DNA of 64,000 nt from contig JAFVBE010000017.1 of NCBI GenBank assembly GCA_017480195.1, positions 32,814-96,813 of the forward strand, written 5' to 3'. A model generated the notes under the pieces. The model had not been told where the DNA came from. It worked only from the letters and a program-made list of their open reading frames with translations, and made no database searches. A program made the position numbers and the translations under genes. Positions 20,920 to 30,054 of the stretch are shown piece by piece. This stretch comes from Lachnospiraceae bacterium. Lineage in GTDB: Bacteria > Bacillota > Clostridia > Lachnospirales > Lachnospiraceae. Numbering within the stretch: position 1 is the first letter of the stretch; each line of letters opens with the position of its first letter.

Positions 20920-21798
20920 TTACTGTCCACGTTCTTCCATGATAAGCTTGATTTCCTGCTCATTGATGCCAACCATAGCCTCCCCTAAATCCTCGGAAAG
21001 CTCTGCTATAAGCTTAGCGTCGGTATAGTTGGTTACAGCCTTGACGATGGCATTTGCACGCTTGGCAGGGTCTCCGGATTTGAATATTCCCGAGCCTACA
21101 AATACACCTTCGGCTCCAAGCTGCATCATAAGCGCTGCGTCTGCCGGAGTAGCTACACCGCCTGCAGCGAAGTTTACAACCGGAAGTCTGCTGTTCTCAT
21201 GGACATAAACCACAAGGTCATAAGGTACCTGAAGCTGCTTGGCTGCTTCGTACAGCTCATCCTCCCGAAGCGATACAAGCTGAGCTATCTCGCTGTTCAT
21301 TTTCCTCATATGTCGTACAGCCTGAACTATATCGCCTGTTCCCGGCTCACCCTTGGTTCTTATCATTGACGCTCCTTCATTTATGCGCCTTAAAGCTTCT
21401 CCCAAATCCCTCGCACCACATACGAAGGGTACCTTGAACTTCTTCTTGTCTATATGATAGACATCATCTGCCGGAGATAAAACCTCGGATTCGTCTATGT
21501 AGTCTATCTCGATTGCCTCTAAAACCTGTGCTTCTGCGAAATGCCCTATACGGCATTTTGCCATAACCGGTATGCTTACTGCTGCTTGAATTCCTTTAAT
21601 CATCTTAGGATCGCTCATGCGCGATACACCGCCTGCTGCTCTTATATCAGCAGGTATCCTCTCAAGTGCCATAACTGCACAGGCGCCTGCTTCCTCTGCG
21701 ATTTTTGCCTGTTCGGGTGTGGTTACATCCATTATGACACCACCCTTAAGCATCTGAGCTAAACCCTTGTTCAAATCATATTGTGTGTTATTACCCAT
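20920..21798 (-). CDS. pdxS: Pyridoxal 5'-phosphate synthase lyase subunit
   Basis: 292 residues. The (beta/alpha)8 barrel has Lys81 in [11 protein letters not shown] and an upstream Asp in [10 protein letters not shown], both active-site residues, plus the phosphate-binding [26 protein letters not shown]. PdxS makes pyridoxal 5'-phosphate from ribose 5-phosphate, glyceraldehyde 3-phosphate and ammonia delivered by PdxT. It is divergent from the PdxR-type regulator, the standard arrangement. AGGAGGAAC precedes the ATG. Confidence 0.96.
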   Translation of the reverse strand: MGNNTQYDLNKGLAQMLKGGVIMDVTTPEQAKIAEEAGACAVMALERIPADIRAAGGVSRMSDPKMIKGIQAAVSIPVMAKCRIGHFAEAQVLEAIEIDYIDESEVLSPADDVYHIDKKKFKVPFVCGARDLGEALRRINEGASMIRTKGEPGTGDIVQAVRHMRKMNSEIAQLVSLREDELYEAAKQLQVPYDLVVYVHENSRLPVVNFAAGGVATPADAALMMQLGAEGVFVGSGIFKSGDPAKRANAIVKAVTNYTDAKLIAELSEDLGEAMVGINEQEIKLIMEERGQ

Positions 21799-21820
21799 TA
21801 TTGTTCCTCCTAAAATATAT

Positions 21821-21860
21821 TGCGTTCTTCAAGTTTTATTGTAAAAACTTTTGGAACGCA
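21821..21860. promoter_or_regulatory. Candidate PdxR operator
   Basis: TGCGTTC (21821-21827) and GAACGCA (21854-21860) are perfect inverted repeats; an inner AAGTTTT / AAAACTT pair extends the symmetry. The palindrome lies in the pdxS-pdxR intergenic region, 23 nt from the pdxS start codon. MocR-type regulators usually bind repeats in this position. It could also be a hairpin in the pdxS leader. Confidence 0.45.
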
Positions 21861-21964
21861 TATTAAAATATTGAAAATAATTTGACTATATGATAGACTC
21901 AATCTGAATATAAAAAAATATTCAAAAATATTTATTTTAATAATATCAGATATGAGGAGAAAGA

Positions 21965-23365
21965 ATGCTGACATATAATCTTGAAGAGAATGATATTCCG
22001 CTTTACGAGCAACTATATAATCACATAAAAGAGGATATAAGCAATGGTGTTATAAAGGCAGATGAACATCTTCCATCTAAGAGAAGTTTTGCAAGACATC
22101 TTGGCGTTAGTACCATTACGGTTGAAAATGCGTATGACCAGTTGATAAGTGAGGGGTATATGTATGCCATAGAAAAAAAGGGATATTATGCTGCGGATAT
22201 ATCGGATATTCACAAGATAAAAAGCTCAGAGATAAAAAGAGAGAATATTATCCTTCCGGAAACTCCGACGGATTATCAATATGACCTGTCAGGCAATCAG
22301 GTGGATACGGATACATTTCCGTTCTCCATATGGGCAAAGCTGCTTCGTGAAACAATATCAGATGACAGCGACAGATTAATGAGAAAATCCTTCTGTGCAG
22401 GTGTTGAACCGTTAAGAGAAGCTATTGCTGAGCACCTTGCGTCGTTTCGAGGTATGTCGGTGGATCCGAATCAGATCATAATAGGCGCAGGAACGGAATA
22501 TCTGTATAGTATGCTGCTTTTAATACTTGGCAAGGACAAAAGGTACTGTGTGGAAAATCCCGGGTACAAGAAGATTCTTCATATATATAGGATGAACGGA
22601 GCGGACTGCACCTATGTCGATATGGACGAGCAGGGAATTACGGTAAAGGGACTTAATGATAAGAGGGCGGATGTTGCGCATATCAGTCCGACGCACCATT
22701 TTCCGACAGGTATTACTATGCCGGTCAGCAGGAGATATGAGCTTCTTGCGTGGGCAAATGAGGTGTCTGGAAGATACATTATAGAGGACGACTACGACAG
22801 CGAATTCAGATTAAATGGCAAGCCTATACCGACGCTGTACAGTATAGACGCCTGTGGTAAGGTGATATATGTGAATACCTTCTCCAAGTCGCTTGCACCT
22901 ACAATCAGGGTAAGCTATATGGTGCTTCCTGTGGAACTTGCAAATATATATTATGAGAGATTTTCCTTTTATTCCTGTACGGTGTCAAACTTCGAGCAGT
23001 ACACGCTTGCAAAGTTTATAAAGCTTGGATATTTCGAGAAGCATATAAACCGCATGAGGCTTTATTATGCAAGACAGCGCGCTAAGGTTATGGAGGCGCT
23101 TAAGAAGAGCAGTCTGTATAACTCATGTAATATAATTGAGAATAATTCGGGGCTTCATTTTGTCCTTGAGCTTGATACGGAATATGAAGACGAGGTACTT
23201 AAGGCTAAGCTTGCGGAGAAGGGAGTTTATATGTCCGCTATATCGGAATATCTGCATGGTGGTAAGAAAAAAACAGATAATTCACACCGCTTCATACTTA
23301 ATTATTCGAATTTGGATACAGATAAATTGGTTGAAATATTTGAGATTATTAATTACCTTATATAA
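21965..23365 (+). CDS. pdxR: PdxR/MocR-type transcriptional regulator (GntR HTH - aminotransferase fold)
   Basis: 466 residues. An N-terminal winged-helix GntR domain (PLYEQLYNHIKEDISNGVI...LPSKRSFARHLGVSTITVENAYDQLISEGY, residues 13-64) is joined to a fold-type I aminotransferase domain. That domain retains the PLP lysine in VNTFSKSLAPTIRVSYMVLP and the Asp of IIEDDYDSEFR. Such proteins sense PLP and control pdxST; the divergent position next to pdxS supports that function. A GAGGAGA site precedes the ATG. Confidence 0.9.
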   Translation: MLTYNLEENDIPLYEQLYNHIKEDISNGVIKADEHLPSKRSFARHLGVSTITVENAYDQLISEGYMYAIEKKGYYAADISDIHKIKSSEIKRENIILPETPTDYQYDLSGNQVDTDTFPFSIWAKLLRETISDDSDRLMRKSFCAGVEPLREAIAEHLASFRGMSVDPNQIIIGAGTEYLYSMLLLILGKDKRYCVENPGYKKILHIYRMNGADCTYVDMDEQGITVKGLNDKRADVAHISPTHHFPTGITMPVSRRYELLAWANEVSGRYIIEDDYDSEFRLNGKPIPTLYSIDACGKVIYVNTFSKSLAPTIRVSYMVLPVELANIYYERFSFYSCTVSNFEQYTLAKFIKLGYFEKHINRMRLYYARQRAKVMEALKKSSLYNSCNIIENNSGLHFVLELDTEYEDEVLKAKLAEKGVYMSAISEYLHGGKKKTDNSHRFILNYSNLDTDKLVEIFEIINYLI

Positions 23366-23399
23366 AATTTATTAAATTTATTAAATTTATATCAGGTCA

Positions 23400-23428
23400 T
23401 TTACTAAAAAAATAATTTGTGGTAAAAT
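23400..23428 (+). promoter_or_regulatory. Promoter of the TPR protein gene
   Basis: TTTACT (23400-23405) and TAAAAT (23423-23428) are separated by 17 nt, 40 nt upstream of the ATG at 23468. Confidence 0.5.
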
Positions 23429-23467
23429 TGATTTATTGTGGGGTTTTTTATTCTAAGGAGGTATACA

Positions 23468-26074
23468 ATGGATGTAGGCAAGGTCCTTATTCAATATGAT
23501 AATATGTTTGATACCGAGTCATTGGAGGACATAGAGGCATTTCTTGTTCAGAAGATTGACGAGGCTTACAGGGAGGAGGATTATTATTCTGCAATCACCC
23601 TTCTCAATGAGATTATAGGATTTTGCCGTGATACCAGTCAGGGTGAAAAGTCCGACAAATATTCTACTCAGGTGCTTGAACTTATGACCGCGCAAGGCAT
23701 AAACGGCACGGTAGAATATGCTACTACACTTCTTAATATCGCCAATGCTTACCGTGCTTTCGGCAAGCTGGATAAATCCCTTAAATTATACGAGAATGTT
23801 GAACAGATATATAATGAGAAGCTTGATAAGGATGCCTTCAACTATGCGAGCCTTTATAATAACTGGAGTCTGCTGTATCAGGAGTTAGGAGACTTCGTAA
23901 ATGCTGCCAAGATGCTCCAGCAGGCGCTTTATATAGTTGACAGCTATCCGAAGGCTGTTATGGAACAGGCGACTACGAGAACGAATATGGCGGTTACTCT
24001 GCTTAGATTAAGCAAGTCTGAGAAGGGTGAGACAGCGTCTGAGAAGGTTTATAATACTGCGATGAAATATCTTGAGCAGGCGCTTGCCATATATGAAGCA
24101 GATGGAGGCAAGGACTTCCATTACAGTGCGGCTCTGTCAGCTATGGGTGATGCTCTTTATTACAGGAATAAATTTACGGAGGCAGCGGATTACTATGGCA
24201 GGGCTATGGAGGAGACCGAAAGACATGTCGGTAAATCAGATGCCTACTACAGAATACAGGATAATTATGAGAAGGCTATACATGAGGCAGAGCTTGAGAA
24301 TTATAATCAGATAATGAACGACTATAATAACCAAACTGATGATAATGCCCATGGAGATGCGGATACGCGCAGAATGTCGTTAAACAGAAAAAATTTCAAG
24401 AATAATATGGAACGCTGTCAGGTGTTTTATGAAGAGTACGGCGCACCTATGATACATGACAGGTTTTCTGATTATGAGTCGAGAATTGCAGTTGGTTTGG
24501 TAGGTGAAGGCTCTGATTGTATGGAGTATGATGATGACATTTCCAAGGATCATGATTATAATGTGGGCTTCTGCATATGGCTTACGGAAGAGATATACGA
24601 TGAAATCGGAGATGAGCTGCAGGCGGAATACAATAATCTGATTATAAATTACAGCGGAGAATTCTATAAGAAGGATAATAACGATATGAACCTCTGTGAC
24701 AGAAGGGGAGTATTCTCCATAGGAGATTTCTATGATACGCTCCTTGACAGCAGCGGGTTCTATGATAAGCTGGTAGGCCTTGCCGGATATGGGCAGTACA
24801 GCTTAAGTGAGCCTATGTGGCTTAAGTTGTCTGAGGAAAGAATTGCAATGGCGGTAGACGGACGAATATTCAGGGATGACTTGGGAGAGTTCACAAGAGT
24901 AAGAAATGCGCTTAAGGAATATTATCCTAATAAGGTGACTATGCTTAAACTGGCACAGTACATCCATGATTTTTCGCAGGCAGGGCAGTATAACTATGTG
25001 AGGATGATGGCAAGGCACGACTATACCACTGCTAATATATGTAAGGCTAAGGCTGTGGATATGGCTATGCATATTATTTATCTGCTTAATGCAAGGTTTG
25101 CACCTTATTACAAGTGGTTAAGACGAGGGCTTGATGATGTACAGATTTTGAATAAGGCAGTTAAATTATTAGATGAGATATCCGAGCTCCCGATACAGAA
25201 GGAGGCATGGACCGGTACGAATTACAGTCCTTATATGATAAATGTTGCCGACAGCGTCGCTACGAAATTCGAAGAGATAGCCGGTATGATACTTGATGAA
25301 TTGAGCACAAGGGATATAGTTGTTAAGAAGGATACATTTTTAGATGCATATGCAGGAAAAATTGCTGCGCTTGCTTATGATGAGCAGGATATGGAAGATG
25401 AAAAAATAGAAAGAAAGGTTCGTGTTAAAGTGTCTGATATTAAGGAAAACAGAATATCAAAGGTTGCAGGTGAATTAATTGAAGAGATAATCCTTAGAGA
25501 ATGGAATCAGTTTGACAAGGTGGATAATGAGGGTGGCAGAGCCGACTGTCAGGACGACTGGAATACTTTCTCAATTATGAGAAGAAGCCAGTATATGACA
25601 TGGACAGAGGAACTTTTGTCAAGCTACAGAAATGACCTTGCAGAAGCTGACAGCAAGGGATGGAATATGATTACGGAGAAGTACGCCCGTATGATGGAGA
25701 GTACGGCGCCGGATAAATATATGGAGCTTAAAGCTAATCTTCCGGTTAGAAGTCCTGAGAGAATAGCTATTCAGGAGGAGATAATCAAGATACAGATTGG
25801 CTGGATGGAGGAATTCGCTGTCAAGTATCCGAATATGGCGGCTAATTCAAGAAGTATACATACCTATGAGGATACTGCTTATAATACCTCTTATGAGACA
25901 TATTTAAGAGGTGAGCTTGGAACTTATTCAGATGATACGCTTGTATTATATGGAAGATTTATAGCTAAGGTTAATCAGGAGGGCAAAAATCTTGCATATA
26001 TGATTATGAATAACACTGCTTTACTTTATGGTTATTCATCGGTAGAGGAAGCAGAGACAAAGATAAACGAGTAA
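23468..26074 (+). CDS. TPR - DUF4037 - DUF4125 fusion protein
   Basis: 868 residues. Residues 1-260 are tetratricopeptide-like helical repeats (SLEDIEAFLVQKIDEAYREEDYYSAITLL, YNNWSLLYQELGDFVNAAKMLQQAL). From about 320, a DUF4037 domain has a nucleotidyltransferase-like signature, VGEGSDCMEYDDDISKDHDY, with acidic residues in the positions of metal ligands. The C-terminal part has GGRADCQDDWNTFSIMRRSQY, the DUF4125 signature. The start is ATG 23468 with AAGGAGG immediately upstream. No enzyme activity is established; nucleotide transfer is only suggested by the G-S-D...D-x-D pattern. It is followed by a CgeB-like glycosyltransferase 29 nt downstream. Confidence 0.75.
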   Translation: MDVGKVLIQYDNMFDTESLEDIEAFLVQKIDEAYREEDYYSAITLLNEIIGFCRDTSQGEKSDKYSTQVLELMTAQGINGTVEYATTLLNIANAYRAFGKLDKSLKLYENVEQIYNEKLDKDAFNYASLYNNWSLLYQELGDFVNAAKMLQQALYIVDSYPKAVMEQATTRTNMAVTLLRLSKSEKGETASEKVYNTAMKYLEQALAIYEADGGKDFHYSAALSAMGDALYYRNKFTEAADYYGRAMEETERHVGKSDAYYRIQDNYEKAIHEAELENYNQIMNDYNNQTDDNAHGDADTRRMSLNRKNFKNNMERCQVFYEEYGAPMIHDRFSDYESRIAVGLVGEGSDCMEYDDDISKDHDYNVGFCIWLTEEIYDEIGDELQAEYNNLIINYSGEFYKKDNNDMNLCDRRGVFSIGDFYDTLLDSSGFYDKLVGLAGYGQYSLSEPMWLKLSEERIAMAVDGRIFRDDLGEFTRVRNALKEYYPNKVTMLKLAQYIHDFSQAGQYNYVRMMARHDYTTANICKAKAVDMAMHIIYLLNARFAPYYKWLRRGLDDVQILNKAVKLLDEISELPIQKEAWTGTNYSPYMINVADSVATKFEEIAGMILDELSTRDIVVKKDTFLDAYAGKIAALAYDEQDMEDEKIERKVRVKVSDIKENRISKVAGELIEEIILREWNQFDKVDNEGGRADCQDDWNTFSIMRRSQYMTWTEELLSSYRNDLAEADSKGWNMITEKYARMMESTAPDKYMELKANLPVRSPERIAIQEEIIKIQIGWMEEFAVKYPNMAANSRSIHTYEDTAYNTSYETYLRGELGTYSDDTLVLYGRFIAKVNQEGKNLAYMIMNNTALLYGYSSVEEAETKINE

Positions 26075-26103
26075 TATGATACTGCATAGGAGACGATTGG
26101 ATT

Positions 26104-27276
26104 ATGAAGATTATATTTTGCAGATGGGACAGTATATGTGAAGAGGGTATTACAAATGCTATGAAGCGTCTTTCCTATGACCTTGTTTTATTTGACAGAT
26201 ATTTTGACAGTGTTGATTATGATGTGAATTATCTGAATGCTCTTGCAGAAGAAATACAGAAAAATCCTGATGCGGATTGTGTATTCTCAGTTAATTTCCA
26301 GCCGATTATAGCGCGTGTCTGTAAGGTTTTCAAATTGCCTTATATATCGTGGACGGTTGATTGTCCGCAATTTCAGCTATATTCTGAAACTATTGATTAC
26401 AGTACCAATCGTATTTTCTTATTTGATTATGCTCAGTACGAGAGATTTTCGCCGTATAATCCCAACTGTATATTCTATATGCCATTAGGCTGTGATATTG
26501 ATACATGGGACAGCATCAAGCCAACCGCAGATGAGCACAAAAGATATGATTGTGATATATCCTTTGTTGGTTCACTTTATTCGGAGAAAACCAGATACAA
26601 CAGTATAGAGAAGGAACTGCCGGATGAGATGCGTGGCTATGTAGACGGACTTATCAATGCGCAGCTTAATGTATATGGCTATAATTTTATTGAAGATTCC
26701 ATAAGTGATGAATGGGCAGACGAATTTAAAAAATATGCAGGCTGGGTTCCGCTTGCGGAGGATTACAGGGAAGATATAAGGGCCATTGTAGCAGATACTT
26801 ATATCGGATATAAATGTACGGAGCAGGAGCGAATTAGAATTTTAACTGCGATAAGTGATAAGTTTAAGATGGATTTGTGGACGCTTAGTGATGCATCTAT
26901 GATACCGCATATCAATAACAGAGGCGGTGCAGATTCTAATAATATGATGCCACAGATTATAAAGTGCAGCAAGATTAATCTTAATCTTACCAATAAGCCG
27001 ATTAAGACAGGACTGCCGCTTAGGATATTCGACCTGATGGGCGCAGGCGGATTCGTCATATCTAATTATCAGTCTGAGATACCTGAATACTTCAATCCGG
27101 GTGAAGATATAGTGCTTTTTGAGAGTGTGCCGGATTTGTTAGATAAGATAGGTTATTATCTGGAACATGAGGATGAGAGAATCCGTATTGCAAAGAACGG
27201 ATATGAGAAGGTCAAGAAAGAACATTCATATGATGTAAGGCTTCCAAAGATGCTTGAGATAGCGGGACTTGCATAA
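26104..27276 (+). CDS. CgeB-like glycosyltransferase (DUF3880 plus glycosyltransferase C-domain)
   Basis: 390 residues of a GT-B architecture. The N-terminal half (FSVNFQPIIARVCKVFKLPYISWTVDCPQFQLYS, then LPLGCD-like MPLGCDID) matches the DUF3880/CgeB group. The C-terminal half contains the nucleotide-sugar region NLTNKPIKTGLPLRIFDLMGAGGFVISNYQSE. CgeB of Bacillus acts on the spore surface; other members glycosylate surface proteins or polysaccharide. The acceptor here is unknown. No membrane helix is present. It is probably co-transcribed with the preceding TPR gene. Confidence 0.75.
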   Translation: MKIIFCRWDSICEEGITNAMKRLSYDLVLFDRYFDSVDYDVNYLNALAEEIQKNPDADCVFSVNFQPIIARVCKVFKLPYISWTVDCPQFQLYSETIDYSTNRIFLFDYAQYERFSPYNPNCIFYMPLGCDIDTWDSIKPTADEHKRYDCDISFVGSLYSEKTRYNSIEKELPDEMRGYVDGLINAQLNVYGYNFIEDSISDEWADEFKKYAGWVPLAEDYREDIRAIVADTYIGYKCTEQERIRILTAISDKFKMDLWTLSDASMIPHINNRGGADSNNMMPQIIKCSKINLNLTNKPIKTGLPLRIFDLMGAGGFVISNYQSEIPEYFNPGEDIVLFESVPDLLDKIGYYLEHEDERIRIAKNGYEKVKKEHSYDVRLPKMLEIAGLA

Positions 27277-27359
27277 TATTTTAATATGATGTATAATATT
27301 TTGAGGTTTTTTATGAAACTTACCATTTGATTTGTTTGTGGGGGACAATGGGCTGACAT

Positions 27360-28454
27360 ATGGCGGAGTTATTTTCAAAAATTGAAATTTTTTTCAAAAA
27401 TAATTTTATGATTGATGACAGAAAAAAATATGCATTAATCTGTGATTCTGTTGCATTGGTGCATCTGCTCTTTTTGGTTGTCTTTTTCGTGTCAGGAGTT
27501 ACACCTTTATTTGTATATAATATTTTTGCGGTTTCCATGTATCTTTATTGTGGATTTTATCTTTCAAAGCATGAGAAATTTGCTACTGTATTTATATTAA
27601 CTATAATTGAGGTTATCTTTCATTCTGCATTTGCTACGGTTTTATTGGGGTGGAATTATGGTTTTATGATTTATACCATTGCGTTGATACCGGTTGCATT
27701 TTATATGGCTTTTACCATAGAAACCATTACAAAGAGTCTCCAATTCTCCGTTCTTTCAAGTGCTTTCATTTTCATTACCTATTTCGTGATTATATATTAT
27801 GCCAGACATAATAATGAGGTATACCATGCGGGAGCAAGACTTGAAGGTATGTTTTTTTATTTGAATAATATGATAGCATTTGCTATGTCCATATTTTTCT
27901 CGGGTTTATTCATTGTGGAAATTATTAATATTCAGAGGAATTTAAGAAGTGAGAATATCTCTCTTGAGGAGCAGGCTAATTATGACAAGCTCACGCATCT
28001 TCTGAATCGTAATGCTATGGCTAAGTATTTTGATGATGCGATTATTCTTGCAGAGCGTGATAACAAGGATTTCTGTATTCTTATGCTTGATATAGATGAT
28101 TTTAAGAAGGTTAATGATACCTACGGACATGATTGCGGTGACGAGGTTCTTAAAACTGTCGCCAGAGTCATATCTGATGATTTGAGACAGGGCGATGCCG
28201 TATTCAGATGGGGCGGCGAGGAGATTGTCGTTCTTATACGAAGTGATATTAAGGTTGCAACGAGTGTTGCACACAGAATATGCAATCACATAGCGGGCAC
28301 TGTTACCTCGCATCAGAATAAGAATATCAGGGTTACGATTACCATTGGTGTGGCTGCGTTCGTCAAGGGCATGACTATGGATGAGCTTATCAAGCAGGCG
28401 GATGTCAAGCTTTACTATGGTAAGAAGCATGGCAAGGATCAGGTGGTAAGCTAA
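27360..28454 (+). CDS. Membrane diguanylate cyclase
   Basis: 364 residues. The N-terminal 190 residues hold about six membrane helices. A GGDEF domain follows (YDKLTHLLNRNAMAKYF at its start) with the active-site loop RWGGEEI (Gly285-Ile289) and an intact inhibitory site RQGD five residues before it. It should make c-di-GMP from GTP at the membrane and be product-inhibited. The start ATG 27360 has only a weak G-rich site upstream. Structured repeat A2 begins 26 nt after the stop codon. Confidence 0.88.
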   Translation: MAELFSKIEIFFKNNFMIDDRKKYALICDSVALVHLLFLVVFFVSGVTPLFVYNIFAVSMYLYCGFYLSKHEKFATVFILTIIEVIFHSAFATVLLGWNYGFMIYTIALIPVAFYMAFTIETITKSLQFSVLSSAFIFITYFVIIYYARHNNEVYHAGARLEGMFFYLNNMIAFAMSIFFSGLFIVEIINIQRNLRSENISLEEQANYDKLTHLLNRNAMAKYFDDAIILAERDNKDFCILMLDIDDFKKVNDTYGHDCGDEVLKTVARVISDDLRQGDAVFRWGGEEIVVLIRSDIKVATSVAHRICNHIAGTVTSHQNKNIRVTITIGVAAFVKGMTMDELIKQADVKLYYGKKHGKDQVVS

Positions 28455-28480
28455 GACAAATATATGTTTGGCGCTTTAAG

Positions 28481-28760
28481 GGTGTGGTGGATATGACTAT
28501 TGACTTCGGGAACATATGGGGCACCGAAAACCCGTTCTCACTCGATAAAAAACGCAGGGGATACTAAGAAAAACTTAAAGACAGATGATACGTATAATTT
28601 GATTACTTTGTAATCCATTATCCGTCTCACCTGTCTTTTCCTTTTTCAAGTACCCGCGTTTTTTAACGGTTTTCTTGTGCCCCATATATCCCCTTGCCAA
28701 TCAGCCATATTCCCCACACCAGCTTGAACATCACGATATCGTGATATTCAAGCTATATTA
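28481..28760 (+). ncRNA. Structured dispersed repeat A, copy 2 (candidate RNA)
   Basis: Counterpart of 7711-7990. Closing stem: 28481-28498 with 28703-28720. Second helix: ATATGGGGCAC (28514-28524) with GTGCCCCATAT (28677-28687), where copy 1 has ATATAGG/CCTATAT. Third helix: GAAAACC (28526-28532) with GGTTTTC (28668-28674), where copy 1 has GAGGAC/GTCCTC. The core from about 28541 to 28670 is nearly identical to copy 1. A 14-bp terminal hairpin AGCTTGAACATCAC / GTGATATTCAAGCT (28721-28734/28741-28754) also differs from copy 1 while staying paired. It starts 26 nt after the stop codon of the diguanylate cyclase gene. No coding potential or promoter was seen. Confidence 0.7.
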
Positions 28761-28780
28761 TTAATTTAATATATTTATAT

Positions 28781-28815
28781 ACGCGCAGCATGTCAGTTAG
28801 ATGGGGTTATGCTTT
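28781..28815 (+). repeat. Direct repeat of the left edge of repeat B copy 2
   Basis: ACGCGCAGCATGTCAGTTAG and the following A-T-GGGGTTATGCTTT match 30237-30270 (ACGCGCAGCGTGTCGGTTAG and onward) with only a few differences. The two copies flank the segment holding the hairpin array and the XRE gene, in the same orientation. Confidence 0.55.
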
Positions 28816-28855
28816 GATTGACCTGACAGATTAGTAATATAACAGATATGAAAAG

Positions 28856-28918
28856 TAGTTTATCAACACGCTACGCATGTATAGAATTTATGAATGCGAA
28901 TGTCATTTATGTAAACTA
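28856..28918. repeat. Isolated inverted repeat ahead of the 53-bp array
   Basis: TAGTTTA (28856-28862) pairs with TAAACTA (28912-28918), and inside it CGCAT pairs with ATGCG. It directly precedes the first 53-bp unit and may be part of the same array in a diverged form. Confidence 0.4.
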
Positions 28919-28921
28919 ATT

Positions 28922-29133
28922 ACAGACTAAGTAATGCAAAACATTGATTTAGTCCGTAGTTTTTTTGAAGAAGTGCGGACTAAAATTAGTAATATGTTGA
29001 TTTAGTCTGTATTTGGGGAAAAATAATACAGACTAAACCGGACAAAATTCTTAATTAGTCTGATAGTTTCGAAAAAATATACGGACTAAATTTGGCAAAC
29101 CACTGATTAAGTCTGTATACTTGCGAAAAATGA
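28922..29133. repeat. Four 53-bp units with inverted-repeat ends
   Basis: Units begin at 28922, 28975, 29028 and 29081, exactly 53 bp apart. Each starts RCRGACTAA and 26-27 bp later carries the inverse, TTAGTCYG (one slightly shifted in unit 4). The middle and the spacer are not conserved. The outcome is eight copies of one 8-9 bp word in alternating orientation every 26-27 bp, about two and a half helical turns. No open reading frame crosses the array. Possible roles are an array of protein-binding sites or a string of RNA hairpins; the sequence does not decide between them. Confidence 0.6.
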
Positions 29134-29252
29134 GCAAAGTAATCTTATTATATATTCCGATTATTTTTTTTCTTAGTGTATCCTGTATTATGTCTGTATC
29201 TCATATAATTTGACAAAACAAAATGTAAAAGTTAGTATATTAACAGTTAAAT

Positions 29253-29350
29253 AAATTGGGATTTGCATGTATGCTACAAGCCGTGACCGAGAACACACGA
29301 AGTGTGGTCGAGGTGTGCACGGCAATTATTTAAGCAAATTTGAATTTTAC
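29253..29350 (+). repeat. Left arm of a long inverted repeat flanking the XRE gene
   Basis: Bases 29280-29346 are an exact inverse copy of 30055-30121 (67 of 67 bp). The outer 27-33 bp (from 29253) match 30196-30228 with about four differences. Each arm can also fold on itself: GCCGTG/CACGGC at its base and CACAC-GAA-GTGTG at the tip. The arms flank one gene of 195 codons and no transposase, like a passenger gene between transposon ends. Confidence 0.7.
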
Positions 29351-29454
29351 GGTATGTAAAAGAACTTTGACACACGGAAAACATAGATGTCAATACACTT
29401 TGATAGCGAAAATACGACCTTTCGATTAGTATGAGTATGCAAGGAGGTGACGAG

Positions 29455-30042
29455 ATGGAACTTGGAAAACAAATAAAAATGCATCGTCAGGAAGCACATC
29501 TATCCCAAGAGGAGTTAGCCAATCGTGTTTATGTTTCAAGACAAACAATCTCAAATTGGGAAAATGATAAAAGCTATCCAGATGTGAATAGTTTGGTATT
29601 ACTGAGTGAAATCTTTCAAATCTCTCTTGACAATCTAATCAAAGGAGATATTGAAGTTATGAAAGATGTAATTCAAAAAGAAGAAATTAAGAAAATGAAC
29701 CGCTATGGGAAAAACTACACTATAATGCTAATTGCTACTGCTGTTTCTGCGGTTCCGCTATTTATGTGGCTCGGTGTGTGGGCGTTCATTCCTTGGGGAA
29801 TTATTTGGGCAATCTCTATGTATTTTGCCTTTAAGGTTGAAAAGATAAAAAAAGATAATGATGTTCAAACCTATAAAGAAATTGTTGCATTTTCTGAGGG
29901 GAAACTATTGGACGATATACACAAGCAGCGAGAAATAGGTAAACGTCCATACCAGAAGATTCTCTTAGTTATAGGTAGTGCACTGATAACATTTATTGTT
30001 TGCGAATTAATTGGGTTTCTGATGCATATTTTTTTGAACTAA
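29455..30042 (+). CDS. XRE-family regulator with C-terminal membrane helices
   Basis: 195 residues. An N-terminal Cro/CI-type helix-turn-helix (LGKQIKMHRQEAHLSQEELANRVYVSRQTISNWENDKSYPD, residues 2-43) is followed by a linker and three hydrophobic segments (about 83-102, 104-120 and 168-192). This architecture is common in Firmicutes for membrane-linked repressors of unknown signal. The start is ATG 29455, preceded by a perfect AAGGAGGTGA. It is the only gene between two 67-bp perfect inverted repeats, so it is probably cargo of an insertion. The codons look more A+T-rich than the surrounding core genes. Confidence 0.82.
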   Translation: MELGKQIKMHRQEAHLSQEELANRVYVSRQTISNWENDKSYPDVNSLVLLSEIFQISLDNLIKGDIEVMKDVIQKEEIKKMNRYGKNYTIMLIATAVSAVPLFMWLGVWAFIPWGIIWAISMYFAFKVEKIKKDNDVQTYKEIVAFSEGKLLDDIHKQREIGKRPYQKILLVIGSALITFIVCELIGFLMHIFLN

Positions 30043-30054
30043 TGTATATGATTA

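Noticed and set aside
28922-29133. CRISPR array
   Set aside because: Only short words are conserved, in alternating orientation, with no constant repeat of 25-36 bp and no cas genes nearby.
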